Assembly: GCA_014379925.1 (NCBI GenBank)
Contig: JACMKY010000424.1
Span: 1-7,715 of the forward strand
DNA length: 7,715 nt
Origin: Cytophagales bacterium
GTDB taxonomy: Bacteria; Bacteroidota; Bacteroidia; Cytophagales; ES-bin-26
Direction of reading: 5' to 3'
Part shown: positions 1 to 6,877 of the stretch, piece by piece
How the letters are laid out: the number at the start of each line of letters is the position of its first letter
Numbering within the stretch: position 1 is the stretch's first letter
Notes under the pieces: generated by a model
Told to the model about the DNA's origin: nothing
The model's input: only the letters and a program-made list of their open reading frames with translations
The model's database searches: none
Position numbers and translations under genes: made by a program

Positions 1-2
1 CC

Positions 3-719
3 CTGACCGGGGGGGCGGATATTTTTTCCGGCCGCGGCATCATCCGGGAAGGAGAACCCGTAGGGTCTTTCTTCGGGTATGTCCACCTGGGAACCTGGGG
101 AACCGCCGAGGAATCGGAAGCGGCCAAGTACCTGAAAAAACCGGGTGACATCAAGTACCAGGATACCAACAACGACGGTGTGATCAACCAAACCGACCGG
201 GTGATCATTGGCAAAGGCATTCCGGACGGATTTGGCACCCTGCTGAATACCTTCCGCTACCGACGCTTCGACCTCACGCTGGACCTGCAATTCATGTACG
301 GCAATGACGTGGTATATGGCAGCGAACACTCGGCGGAGGATCGCCAGGGAATTGCCAACAGTTTCAAGACCGTGTTGAACGCCTGGACCCCGGAAAACCA
401 GAATACTTCCATTGCCCAGTGGAGGCCGCTATCCGCCGGTTACAACACCAACGAAGATTCCCGCCGGGTCAAGGATGGCTCTTTCCTCCGGGGTAGAAAC
501 CTGTTGCTGGCGTACACATTTTCTCCGGAAATTACCCAAAGATTGCGCTTAAACCGGCTGAGGCTGTACGCTTCGATGCAGAACTTCTTTTTGAAGACCA
601 ACTACCCCGGCTACGATCCGGAAGTTTCGACTTCCGGCGGAACGTTCGACCAGGGCGTGGCCTTGTACGACTACCCAAAGCCAAAAGTATTCATGGTAGG
701 GCTTAACATTGGTCTTTAA
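3..719 (+). CDS. SusC/RagA-family TonB-dependent outer-membrane receptor, C-terminal part (5' truncated)
   Basis: The reading frame is open from the left edge of the window to a TAA at 717-719, giving 238 residues of a protein that normally has about 1000. It is the end of the outer-membrane beta-barrel that imports glycans or other large nutrients using TonB energy. The signature is GDIKYQDTNNDGVIN followed by a conserved G-x-P and then LNTFRYRRFDLTLDLQF, which matches the typical SusC C-terminal block (Asp-rich loop, then strands with alternating aromatic residues). The segment DTNNDGVINQTD (bases 162-197) fits a 12-residue EF-hand-like calcium loop with Asp/Asn at positions 1, 3, 5 and 12 and Gly at 6. 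A second family landmark is the late QNFFLKTNYPGYDPEVS stretch, and the chain ends in a short beta-strand, VFMVGLNIGL. The GTG at 180 is internal, because clear SusC sequence continues upstream of it. The next gene, a SusD, starts 25 bases downstream, so the pair is almost certainly co-transcribed. The substrate cannot be inferred from this part. Confidence 0.96.
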   Translation: MTGGADIFSGRGIIREGEPVGSFFGYVHLGTWGTAEESEAAKYLKKPGDIKYQDTNNDGVINQTDRVIIGKGIPDGFGTLLNTFRYRRFDLTLDLQFMYGNDVVYGSEHSAEDRQGIANSFKTVLNAWTPENQNTSIAQWRPLSAGYNTNEDSRRVKDGSFLRGRNLLLAYTFSPEITQRLRLNRLRLYASMQNFFLKTNYPGYDPEVSTSGGTFDQGVALYDYPKPKVFMVGLNIGL

Positions 720-744
720 TCCACTCATTTTAAAAATACCCGTC

Positions 745-2250
745 ATGAAAAAAGCCTTAAAAATCGCCAGTCAGGCGTTACTCGGCGGAGCACTGGTGTT
801 CTTCGGACCGGGGTGTAAAGACTTCCTGGAAGAACCGGATCGTTCCAATTTCACCCCGGAAAATTACTTTACGAAGCCGGAACACGCCGAAAGCGTGGTG
901 AATGCCATTTACGAAAGCCTGCGGCCCGTTACCGGTGGTGGTTTCAACGGGGCGCCCTGGATGATGCTGGAGTTCGCCACCGGGCTGGCCAACACGGAAC
1001 TGGGACAAGCGCAGAGCAGCATCAACATCCGGAACCTGGTCAACAATTCCGACAACGAATACGGCAACACCTACTGGGTCAGCAGCTACCGCGGCATTGG
1101 AAATGCCAACCTGGCCATTGCCAAAATACCCGGTATTGCCATGGATGAAGCAGTGAAAAAGAAATCCCTGGGGGAGGCCAGGTTTTTACGGGCCTATTTC
1201 TATTACAACCTGGTGCGGATATTCGGGAAGATTCCCCTGATTACCCAGCCAGTGGGTCTGGATTCTCCGGAGCTTTACCCATCCCCCGCTACGGAGGAAG
1301 CGGTTTACAACCTGATCGTGGAGGATTTGCTGGTCGCGGAATCTTCCGAACTTCCCCTCGTGGACCCCCGGGGAAGGGCCAGTTTGGGGGCAGTAAAATC
1401 CTTGTTGTCCAGCGTGTACCTCACCATGGCCGGATTTCCCCTGGAAAAAGGCCCGGAGTACTACCAGAAAGCGGCCGACAAAGCCAATGAGGTCATTGCA
1501 TCCAATCAATACAGTTTGTTCGCTTCCTACGATGACCTCCACAGTGTAGCCAGAAAGAATACCGGCGAACACCTCTTCATGGTTCAATTCGCCCCCGTTA
1601 TCCTGCCTTCCAACTGGCAGACCTCGATTATCCCGTACAACCAGGGCATTTCTGCCTACTCGGACGAGACCGGAGCCATTTTTGCCAACAAGGAATTCGT
1701 GGAATCGTACGCCGCCGGGGACAAAAGAGCGGAGGAAAAACAATTCTACTACCGAACCTTCACGTTGAGCGACAACCGGGCCAGAACCGTTGACCTGGGC
1801 GGTTACTACCTCTTCAAGCACTTCGACACGGACGCTCACCTGACCACCACCAGCAGTGGCCTCAACTGGCCCCTGATGCGCTACGCGGAGCTGCTGTTGA
1901 TTTACGCGGAGGCCGCTAATGAAGTAGCCGGACCCTCGGCGCCCGCGTACGAAGCCGTCAACAAAATCAGGCGGAGGGCCAAGCTTCCCGAACTGGCCGG
2001 ACTGGGCCAGCAGCCACTCCGGGAAGCCATCTGGCGGGAACGCTGGCACGAACTGAGCTTTGAAAACAAGACCTGGTTTGATATGGCCCGGCTCCGGAAG
2101 GCATTCAACGTAACCACCAAATCGTTCGAACCCTTCGTTGGCCACCGGTTTTCCTACGGGCCGACCTTGCAGCAGAAGGAACTGTTGTTTCCGATTCCGA
2201 CGGCAGAAATCAGGAACAACAAGAACCTGGTTCAAAATCCGGGATACTGA
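745..2250 (+). CDS. RagB/SusD-family nutrient-uptake outer-membrane lipoprotein
   Basis: This 501-residue protein, a usual length for the family, would be the surface lipoprotein that caps the SusC barrel and captures the substrate. I chose the ATG at 745 because it begins a lipoprotein signal peptide: MKKALKIAS, a hydrophobic stretch, then GPGC with the probable lipidated Cys24. The open frame extends back to a TTG at 709, but that would add 12 residues before the signal peptide and overlap the SusC end. After Cys24 the mature N-terminus KDFLEEPDRSNFTPENYF is typical. Other family blocks are NANLAIAKIPGI, EARFLRAYFYYNLVRIFGKI (SusD-like N-terminal TPR region), LMRYAELLLIYAEAANE, IWRERWHELSFENKTWFDMARL, and the C-terminal LLFPIPTAEIRNNKNLVQNPGY. 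The protein appears complete and intact. No clear Shine-Dalgarno sequence is present; the region before the start is A/T-rich, which is ordinary in Bacteroidota. The substrate is unknown; the absence of nearby glycoside hydrolases in the window leaves it open. Confidence 0.97.
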   Translation: MKKALKIASQALLGGALVFFGPGCKDFLEEPDRSNFTPENYFTKPEHAESVVNAIYESLRPVTGGGFNGAPWMMLEFATGLANTELGQAQSSINIRNLVNNSDNEYGNTYWVSSYRGIGNANLAIAKIPGIAMDEAVKKKSLGEARFLRAYFYYNLVRIFGKIPLITQPVGLDSPELYPSPATEEAVYNLIVEDLLVAESSELPLVDPRGRASLGAVKSLLSSVYLTMAGFPLEKGPEYYQKAADKANEVIASNQYSLFASYDDLHSVARKNTGEHLFMVQFAPVILPSNWQTSIIPYNQGISAYSDETGAIFANKEFVESYAAGDKRAEEKQFYYRTFTLSDNRARTVDLGGYYLFKHFDTDAHLTTTSSGLNWPLMRYAELLLIYAEAANEVAGPSAPAYEAVNKIRRRAKLPELAGLGQQPLREAIWRERWHELSFENKTWFDMARLRKAFNVTTKSFEPFVGHRFSYGPTLQQKELLFPIPTAEIRNNKNLVQNPGY

Positions 2251-2345
2251 TGGTGAGTCGTCTGCGCACGGAGGGATTTGGTTTCTACTTCGGTTAAACG
2301 AGAAACGGCGGCAGACACTATCTTTAACCGTTCGTTTGTTTGACC

Positions 2346-2368
2346 TGCCGCGCAGATGAGCCGCGGCA
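2346..2368. repeat. Short GC-rich inverted repeat downstream of susD
   Basis: Arms TGCCGCG (2346-2352) and CGCGGCA (2362-2368) are perfectly complementary over 7 bp around a 9-base loop. It lies 96 bases after the susD stop and is not followed by a run of T, so it is at best a weak terminator or pause site for the susCD transcript. A chance occurrence in GC-rich DNA is possible. Confidence 0.3.
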
Positions 2369-2411
2369 TCGATGAACAAATTAAAATCTTCGTCACCCGG
2401 TAAGCGGTCAT

Positions 2412-2443
2412 TTTCAAAACGTAGCCCTATTTTCGTATATTTA
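2412..2443 (+). promoter_or_regulatory. Candidate Bacteroidota-type promoter upstream of the cytochrome fusion gene
   Basis: The Bacteroidota housekeeping promoter is known as TTTG, about 19-20 bases, then TAnnTTTG. Here TTTC (2412-2415) and TATATTTA (2436-2443) each differ from that pattern at one position and are separated by 20 bases. The local DNA is the most A/T-rich part of the gap. Transcription would start near 2450 and give a leader of roughly 165 bases containing the hairpin at 2527-2562. A similar lone box, TATCTTTA (2319-2326), has no good upstream partner. This is pattern matching only. Confidence 0.25.
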
Positions 2444-2526
2444 GAAATCAGAAAAATGACCGAGGAGTTCGCTTCGCTTTTCCGGTTGCGCGGATGCTCA
2501 TTCCACCGACTGCGCGAGCCAAACAA

Positions 2527-2562
2527 AGATGCCATTGGGCGGAATGCTGCCCAATGGCATCT
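2527..2562. terminator. Strong hairpin, probable terminator or leader structure
   Basis: AGATGCCATTGGGC (2527-2540) and GCCCAATGGCATCT (2549-2562) form a perfect 14-bp stem. It extends to 16 bp through a G-T wobble (2541/2548) and a G-C pair (2542/2547), closing on an AATG tetraloop. No T-run follows on the + strand (CTAAGTTGCC). On the - strand the exit reads TTTGTTTGG, which is more terminator-like, although no - strand gene feeds into it. It lies 52 bases before the fusion gene start. Likely roles are a terminator or mRNA 3'-end stabiliser for susCD, or, if the promoter at 2412-2443 is real, a structured 5' leader. The inverted repeat is certain; the role is not. Confidence 0.55.
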
Positions 2563-2614
2563 CTAAGTTGCCGTGACTCGTAACCCCGTTTACTTATAAC
2601 CTAATGAACGTGAG

Positions 2615-5600
2615 ATGACCATAAACATAAAAGGGAACATCAAGGCAGTGCTCATTGCTTCCGGTACGGTAGCGATTGCGTTGTGTGCATTTCGGTTTGC
2701 TCAATCCGACTCACCGGCATTAAAGATTAAGAAAAGTGCTCACTTGGTCCTGATTGGCAATAACCTTGGCTCAAGGATGATGAACTTCGGCCATTTCGAG
2801 ACCGAAATGCACCTTCGTTATCCCGACAGTCTGCTGTTTATTCGCAACATGTGTGACGGGGGAAACACGCCCGGATTCCGGCCTCACGCCGGCCGCGTGT
2901 CACCGTGGGCATTTCCCGGGGCTGAAAAATTCCAGACTGAACTGGCTACTTATTCCGACAGCCAAGGTCATTTTGAAACGGAGGAACAGTGGCTTACCCG
3001 GCTGAAGGCCGACATCATCATCGCCTTTTTCGGGTACAACGAATCGTTCGGGGGGAAAGGAGGGCTCGATAACTACCGGGCCGAGCTCGACGCCTTCATC
3101 AAACACACGTTAAGCCAGAAGTACAATGGCGCATCGCCGCCCCAACTGGCGATTGTGTCTCCGATCGCCTTCGAGGACCTTTCCGGGAAGTATGACCTGC
3201 CGAATGGCAAGCGGGAAAATGCCAACCTGGCGCTGTATGCCGAGGCCATGAAAGAAGTAGCCGCCAAAAATAAGGTACACTTTGTGGATGCCTATGCGCC
3301 CTCCAAAGCCTGGTTTACGGAGAGTGACCAGCCGCTGACCATCGATGGTTCTCAGCTTACCGATGCGGGTTACGCCAGGTTCGCTACTCTGCTCGCCGAT
3401 CAGGTTTTTGGCAAGGTGGCGGCCAAGGCCGAGGCGCACCGGGCGTTGGTACGGGCCGCCGTGCTGGAGAAAAACTGGATGTGGCACAATGACATCAAAA
3501 GCCCGAATGGCGTTCACGTTTTTGGTCGTCGCTACAATCCCTTCGGGCCGGAAAACTACCCGGCTGAAATTATTAAAATCCGGGAAATGACGGCCGTAAG
3601 GGAAGAAGCCATCTGGTGCGCGGTGAAGGGAGAAAAGATGGACCTGAGCGCGGCGGATCAAAAAACGACGAAGCTTCCACCGGTAGAAACCAATTATAAG
3701 CCCAGTGAGAAAAATGGCAACCCAGGTTACCTCTACGGAGCCGATGCGCTCGCCAAACTTCGCGTGTCGTCCGGTTATAAAATCGAACTCTTCGCTTCCG
3801 AACAGGAGTTTCCCGATTTAACGAAACCATCCCAGGTATCCTTCGATAACCAGGGTCGTCTCTGGGTGGCTACCATGCCCAGTTACCCCCATTACAAGCC
3901 GGGTGATCAGAAGCCCAACGACAAGCTCATCATTCTGGAAGATACCAACGGAGATGGTAAAGCGGATAAACAAACCATTTTCGCGGAGGGGCTGCACCTG
4001 CCGATTGGTTTTGAGATCGCACCGGAAGGGGTTTATCTTTCCCAGGGTACCAACCTGGTGCTCCTGAAGGACACGAACGGCGACGACAAAGCCGATACGA
4101 AGGAAATCCTTTTGAGTGGTTTTGATGACCACGACACCCACCACGCCATCCACGCCTTTTGTGCCGATCCGTCGGGTGCCATCTACATGGGCGAGGGGGT
4201 TTTTCTGCACACCAACGTCGAGACTTCTTACGGGCCCGTTCGGGCCACCAACGGCGGCTTCTACCGGTACAACCCGAGTCGACGTCAGCTGGAACGAACC
4301 GCCCAGCTTTCCATTCCCAATCCCTGGGGCATTGCCTTTGATGAGTGGGGGCAGAATTTCTTTGCGGAAACCTCCGGTCCGGATGTTCGCTGGATGATGC
4401 CGGGGTCGGTCAAGTCCCGGTACGGGGTGGCCACCCACAAATCAAAGAACTTGATTGAAGACAAGCACCGGGTACGTCCCACCAGCGGCCTGGAGTTCGT
4501 TTCCAGCCGTCACTTTCCCGACGAGGTGCAGGGCGACTTGCTGATCAACAACACCATCGGTTTTTTAGGGACCAAACAACACACGATGGTAGACGAGGGT
4601 ACGGGCTACGCGAGTAAACACCGGCAGGACCTGGTGGTGGCCGACGACAAGAACTTTCGTCCGGTGGACATGGAGTTTGCCCCGGATGGCTCCCTGTACC
4701 TGGCTGACTGGCACAATGTGCTGATTGGTCACATGCAACACAATGCCCGGGACCCCCTCCGGGACCATTCTCACGGCCGCATCTACCGCATCACGTATCC
4801 CGCGCGACCCCTGGTTGAACCAGCCAAGGTGGCCGGAGCCAGCATCGGTGAGCTTCTAAATAACCTCAAGCTTCCCGAATACCGGACCCGCTACCGGACC
4901 CGTCGTGAACTCCGGGGACGTCAAGCACCGGAGGTCCTCCCTGCGCTTACGGCCTGGGTTGCCAAGCTGGACAAGCAGGACCCCAAGTACGAACACCACT
5001 TGCTGGAAGCATTGTGGGTAAGCTGGGGATTGAATAAAGTGGACGCAAAAGTGCTTCGTCAGTTGTTGCGGGCGAAAGATGAACGCGCCCGGGCCGCCGC
5101 CGTGCGTGCGCTGCGTTACACCGGTCATCAGGTAGCCGATCAGGCGGACTTGCTGATGCAGGCCGCCGGAGATGACCACGGCCGGGTCCGCCTGGAAGCG
5201 ATCGTCACCGCCTCCTGGCTGAATCCGGAAAAGGGCCTTCCCATTGTCGCCGCAGCGGGTAAAAAGCCACTCGACGACTGGATGGTGCACGCCCACGAGA
5301 CCGCCGTGGCGCACCTCAACGGAAAATCGGTGGTAGAGAAAAAAGAAGAGACGGTCAAAACCACGCTGCAAGGAGCGGAACGCGCCCTCTTTGTCCAGGG
5401 AAAAGCGATCTACGCCCGGGAAGGATTCTGCATTACCTGTCATCAGCCCGATGGCATCGGTCTCTCCGCGTCCGGCTTCCCACCCATTGCTGGTACCAAA
5501 TGGGTAACCGGCAACGATGAACGCCTGATCAAGCTGGTGTTAAACGGACTCCACGGCCCCATCGAGGTACTTGGTCAAAAATACGCCGGACAAGTACCGA

Positions 5601-5791
5601 TGACTCCTTTCGGAGGCATGCTCAAAGACGATGAAGTAGCGGCCGTACTGACCTACGTGCGAAATTCCTTTGGCAACCAAGCGTCCGCTATCGCCCCGGA
5701 GAAGGTGAAAGAAGTACGCGCGGCCACGAAAGCCAAAACCAGTTTCTATTCACCGGAAGAGCTGCTCAAGCAACATCCAATCGAGGAATGA
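2615..5791 (+). CDS. Exported PVC-type heme-binding CxxCH protein: SGNH-like + beta-propeller dehydrogenase-like + HEAT-like + cytochrome c
   Basis: This 1058-residue protein probably takes part in periplasmic or membrane-associated oxidation, with the cytochrome passing electrons on. The order is as follows. Residues about 9-29 are a hydrophobic signal or anchor, with possible cleavage after FRFA. Residues about 42-270 are SGNH-hydrolase-like, but the GDS motif is replaced by GNN (48-50) and the usual DxxH reads D244-G-S-Q247; a GYN (140-142) marks block III. Residues about 380-728 form a beta-propeller of the 'membrane-bound dehydrogenase' PVC type (GYKIELFASEQEFPDLTKP, DDHDTHHAIHAF, RPVDMEFAPDGSLYLADWHN), with calcium-type loops DTNGDGKAD (443-451) and DTNGDDKAD (486-494). 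Residues about 745-905 are helical and HEAT-like, beginning with a tandem YRTRYRTR. Residues about 920-1020 are cytochrome c: C939-I-T-C942-H943 binds heme and M996 (QVPMTPF) is the probable sixth ligand. An in-frame stop at 2597 fixes the ATG at 2615 as the first ATG. The gene is intact and followed after 48 bases by the ThuA gene. The true substrate is unknown; an alcohol or sugar dehydrogenase role is inference from the family. Confidence 0.93.
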   Translation: MTINIKGNIKAVLIASGTVAIALCAFRFAQSDSPALKIKKSAHLVLIGNNLGSRMMNFGHFETEMHLRYPDSLLFIRNMCDGGNTPGFRPHAGRVSPWAFPGAEKFQTELATYSDSQGHFETEEQWLTRLKADIIIAFFGYNESFGGKGGLDNYRAELDAFIKHTLSQKYNGASPPQLAIVSPIAFEDLSGKYDLPNGKRENANLALYAEAMKEVAAKNKVHFVDAYAPSKAWFTESDQPLTIDGSQLTDAGYARFATLLADQVFGKVAAKAEAHRALVRAAVLEKNWMWHNDIKSPNGVHVFGRRYNPFGPENYPAEIIKIREMTAVREEAIWCAVKGEKMDLSAADQKTTKLPPVETNYKPSEKNGNPGYLYGADALAKLRVSSGYKIELFASEQEFPDLTKPSQVSFDNQGRLWVATMPSYPHYKPGDQKPNDKLIILEDTNGDGKADKQTIFAEGLHLPIGFEIAPEGVYLSQGTNLVLLKDTNGDDKADTKEILLSGFDDHDTHHAIHAFCADPSGAIYMGEGVFLHTNVETSYGPVRATNGGFYRYNPSRRQLERTAQLSIPNPWGIAFDEWGQNFFAETSGPDVRWMMPGSVKSRYGVATHKSKNLIEDKHRVRPTSGLEFVSSRHFPDEVQGDLLINNTIGFLGTKQHTMVDEGTGYASKHRQDLVVADDKNFRPVDMEFAPDGSLYLADWHNVLIGHMQHNARDPLRDHSHGRIYRITYPARPLVEPAKVAGASIGELLNNLKLPEYRTRYRTRRELRGRQAPEVLPALTAWVAKLDKQDPKYEHHLLEALWVSWGLNKVDAKVLRQLLRAKDERARAAAVRALRYTGHQVADQADLLMQAAGDDHGRVRLEAIVTASWLNPEKGLPIVAAAGKKPLDDWMVHAHETAVAHLNGKSVVEKKEETVKTTLQGAERALFVQGKAIYAREGFCITCHQPDGIGLSASGFPPIAGTKWVTGNDERLIKLVLNGLHGPIEVLGQKYAGQVPMTPFGGMLKDDEVAAVLTYVRNSFGNQASAIAPEKVKEVRAATKAKTSFYSPEELLKQHPIEE

Positions 5792-5839
5792 GCTCGTCAG
5801 TTGGTCGCCACTTCAATGTAACCCGTTATCCGACCGTCC

Positions 5840-6715
5840 ATGAAAAAATCAAAGTACCTGTCAGGTCTGCTTTTTCTCGTCTTCCTGATCCCGTGCGCCC
5901 TCCGTTCTTCGGCGCAGTCCGACGCCAGGAAGCCCACGGTGGTATTCGTTACCGGTGACCACGAATACAGCAGCGAAGCAACTATGCCGCTCCTGGCGGC
6001 CGAATTGGAAAAGAATTACGGCATGCGCACCGTCGTGCTCAAATCTTCCCCTGATCACACGTCCGAAGAAAACATCCCGGGTTTGGAAGCCTTGAAAGAG
6101 GCCGATCTGGCGGTGTTTTTTCTCCGGTGGCGGCGTTTGCCCGCTGACCAGGTAAAGCACATTGAAGCGTATTTGAAATCGGGCAAACCGGTGGTGGGCT
6201 TCCGTACTTCTACCCACGCCTTCAACTATCCGAAAGGACACGCGTTGGAAAAATGGAATGCATTCGGAGAAATGGCCTTCAACGCGCCGCCCGGCTGGGG
6301 TGGCAAAGCTGGCCATACCCACTACGGACACGAATCCACCACCGACGTATCCGTGGTTCCGGAAGCCAGTAAACACGCCGTTCTTACCGGGGTGGATAAA
6401 AGCTTTCACGCCAAATCCTGGCTGTACCGCGTGTTGCCGGATTATCCAGCCAAAGGTTCCAACTGGTTGTTAATGGGGCACGCCGTCAATCCCAATAAAG
6501 ACCCGGCCGTCGACAATCCGGTCGCCTGGACGGGCACGAACGCCTTCGGCGGGAAAGTATTCATGACCACGCTGGGCCACCCGGAAGATTTTGACCTGGA
6601 ACCTTTCCAACGCCTGGTGATCAACGCAGTCCACTGGACGGCCGGTAAACCGGTTCCCAAAAAATGGGCGGGAAAAATGGACATGAACGTTCCCTACCGG
6701 CTTCCTGAAAAATGA
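5840..6715 (+). CDS. Exported ThuA-domain protein (trehalose-utilisation family)
   Basis: This complete 291-residue protein has a class I glutamine-amidotransferase-like (ThuA) fold. A signal peptide covers residues 1-25 (MKKSKYLSG, hydrophobic core, SSA before Gln26), so it should act in the periplasm or be anchored outside the cytoplasm. The domain runs from about residue 32 (PTVVFVTGDHEYSSE) through FFLRWRRLP (93-101), GKPVVGFRTSTHAF (115-128), the His-rich GHTHYGHE (158-165), NPVAWT (226-231), TTLGHPEDF (243-251) and INAVHW (261-266). The conserved His residues H159, H161 and H164 are candidates for metal or substrate binding. The usual catalytic Cys of amidotransferases is absent from the 'elbow' position, where GFRTSTHAF stands, as in ThuA proteins generally. 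Rhizobial ThuA is linked to a 3-keto-trehalose route, but homologues are broad and mostly untested. The gene lies 48 bases after the cytochrome fusion gene and no promoter is visible between them, so the two probably form an operon. Confidence 0.93.
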   Translation: MKKSKYLSGLLFLVFLIPCALRSSAQSDARKPTVVFVTGDHEYSSEATMPLLAAELEKNYGMRTVVLKSSPDHTSEENIPGLEALKEADLAVFFLRWRRLPADQVKHIEAYLKSGKPVVGFRTSTHAFNYPKGHALEKWNAFGEMAFNAPPGWGGKAGHTHYGHESTTDVSVVPEASKHAVLTGVDKSFHAKSWLYRVLPDYPAKGSNWLLMGHAVNPNKDPAVDNPVAWTGTNAFGGKVFMTTLGHPEDFDLEPFQRLVINAVHWTAGKPVPKKWAGKMDMNVPYRLPEK

Positions 6716-6726
6716 CTGGTAAACAG

Positions 6727-6748
6727 TCGGTAGCGGTAACTCGGTAGC
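6727..6748. repeat. Direct repeat TCGGTAGC x2, 14-base period
   Basis: TCGGTAGC occurs at 6727-6734 and again at 6741-6748, with GGTAAC between the copies. The spacer itself resembles the repeat (CGGTA), so the tract has a degenerate repeated look. It starts 11 bases after the thuA-like stop codon. It could be a remnant of tandem duplication or a site for a protein that binds one face of the helix. No function can be assigned. Confidence 0.45.
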
Positions 6749-6877
6749 AAAGCCCCGTGCATGACGGCTCTCTATTGACCATCGTTCTTTTTCTGATAAG
6801 CGCGCAGCTGGAAACAACCGATGCTTCCGGCTTGCTGAGCCAATTGGTTCGTAACATTCAGCGCTGCTTGTGATTTA

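Larger units (their letters stand above)
2251..2614. other. Intergenic region between the susD-like gene and the cytochrome fusion gene
   Basis: These 364 bases hold no convincing gene. The only sizeable + strand frame (2372-2566, 64 codons) gives a low-complexity Ser/Arg/Phe-rich peptide without recognisable features. The region holds a weak GC-rich inverted repeat (2346-2368), a promoter-like pair of boxes (2412-2443) and a strong hairpin (2527-2562). It therefore probably separates two transcription units: the end of the susCD message and the start of the oxidative gene group. The division of roles between these elements is inference. Confidence 0.7.

Noticed and set aside
180..182. GTG at 180 as the start of a short gene
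   Set aside because: The same frame continues upstream to the window edge with typical SusC sequence, so the codon is internal.
709..744. TTG at 709 as an earlier start for the susD-like gene
   Set aside because: It would place 12 residues ahead of a standard lipoprotein signal peptide and overlap the SusC end; ATG at 745 fits better.
1186..2535. Long - strand open frame of 449 codons opposite the susD-like gene
   Set aside because: It is antisense to a clearly conserved SusD, its translation has no recognisable motif and is rich in Gly/Val/Arg/Phe as expected for a mirror frame of GC-rich coding DNA, and it runs on into the gap without its own start context.
2372..2566. Small + strand frame of 64 codons in the gap before the cytochrome fusion gene
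   Set aside because: It runs through the promoter-like boxes and ends just past the hairpin; the peptide has no signal, membrane segment or family motif.
3110..5443. Several - strand frames (3110-3661, 3818-4438, 4856-5443) opposite the cytochrome fusion gene
   Set aside because: They are shadows of a gene with clear domain motifs; no family features or plausible start sites are visible in them.
2580..5828. Shared GTAACCC(C)GTT sequence before the cytochrome fusion gene (near 2580) and before the thuA-like gene (near 5818)
   Set aside because: The match is about 10 bases with one gap, at different distances (about 35 and 22 bases) from the starts, and no symmetry; likely chance.
5861..6409. 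- strand frame of 182 codons opposite the thuA-like gene
   Set aside because: The + strand encodes the full set of ThuA motifs; the antisense product shows no recognisable domain.
6775..6799. TTGACC and TGATAA as a classical sigma-70 promoter for the isomerase-like gene
   Set aside because: The spacer is only 13 bases and the pattern is not the one used in Bacteroidota.
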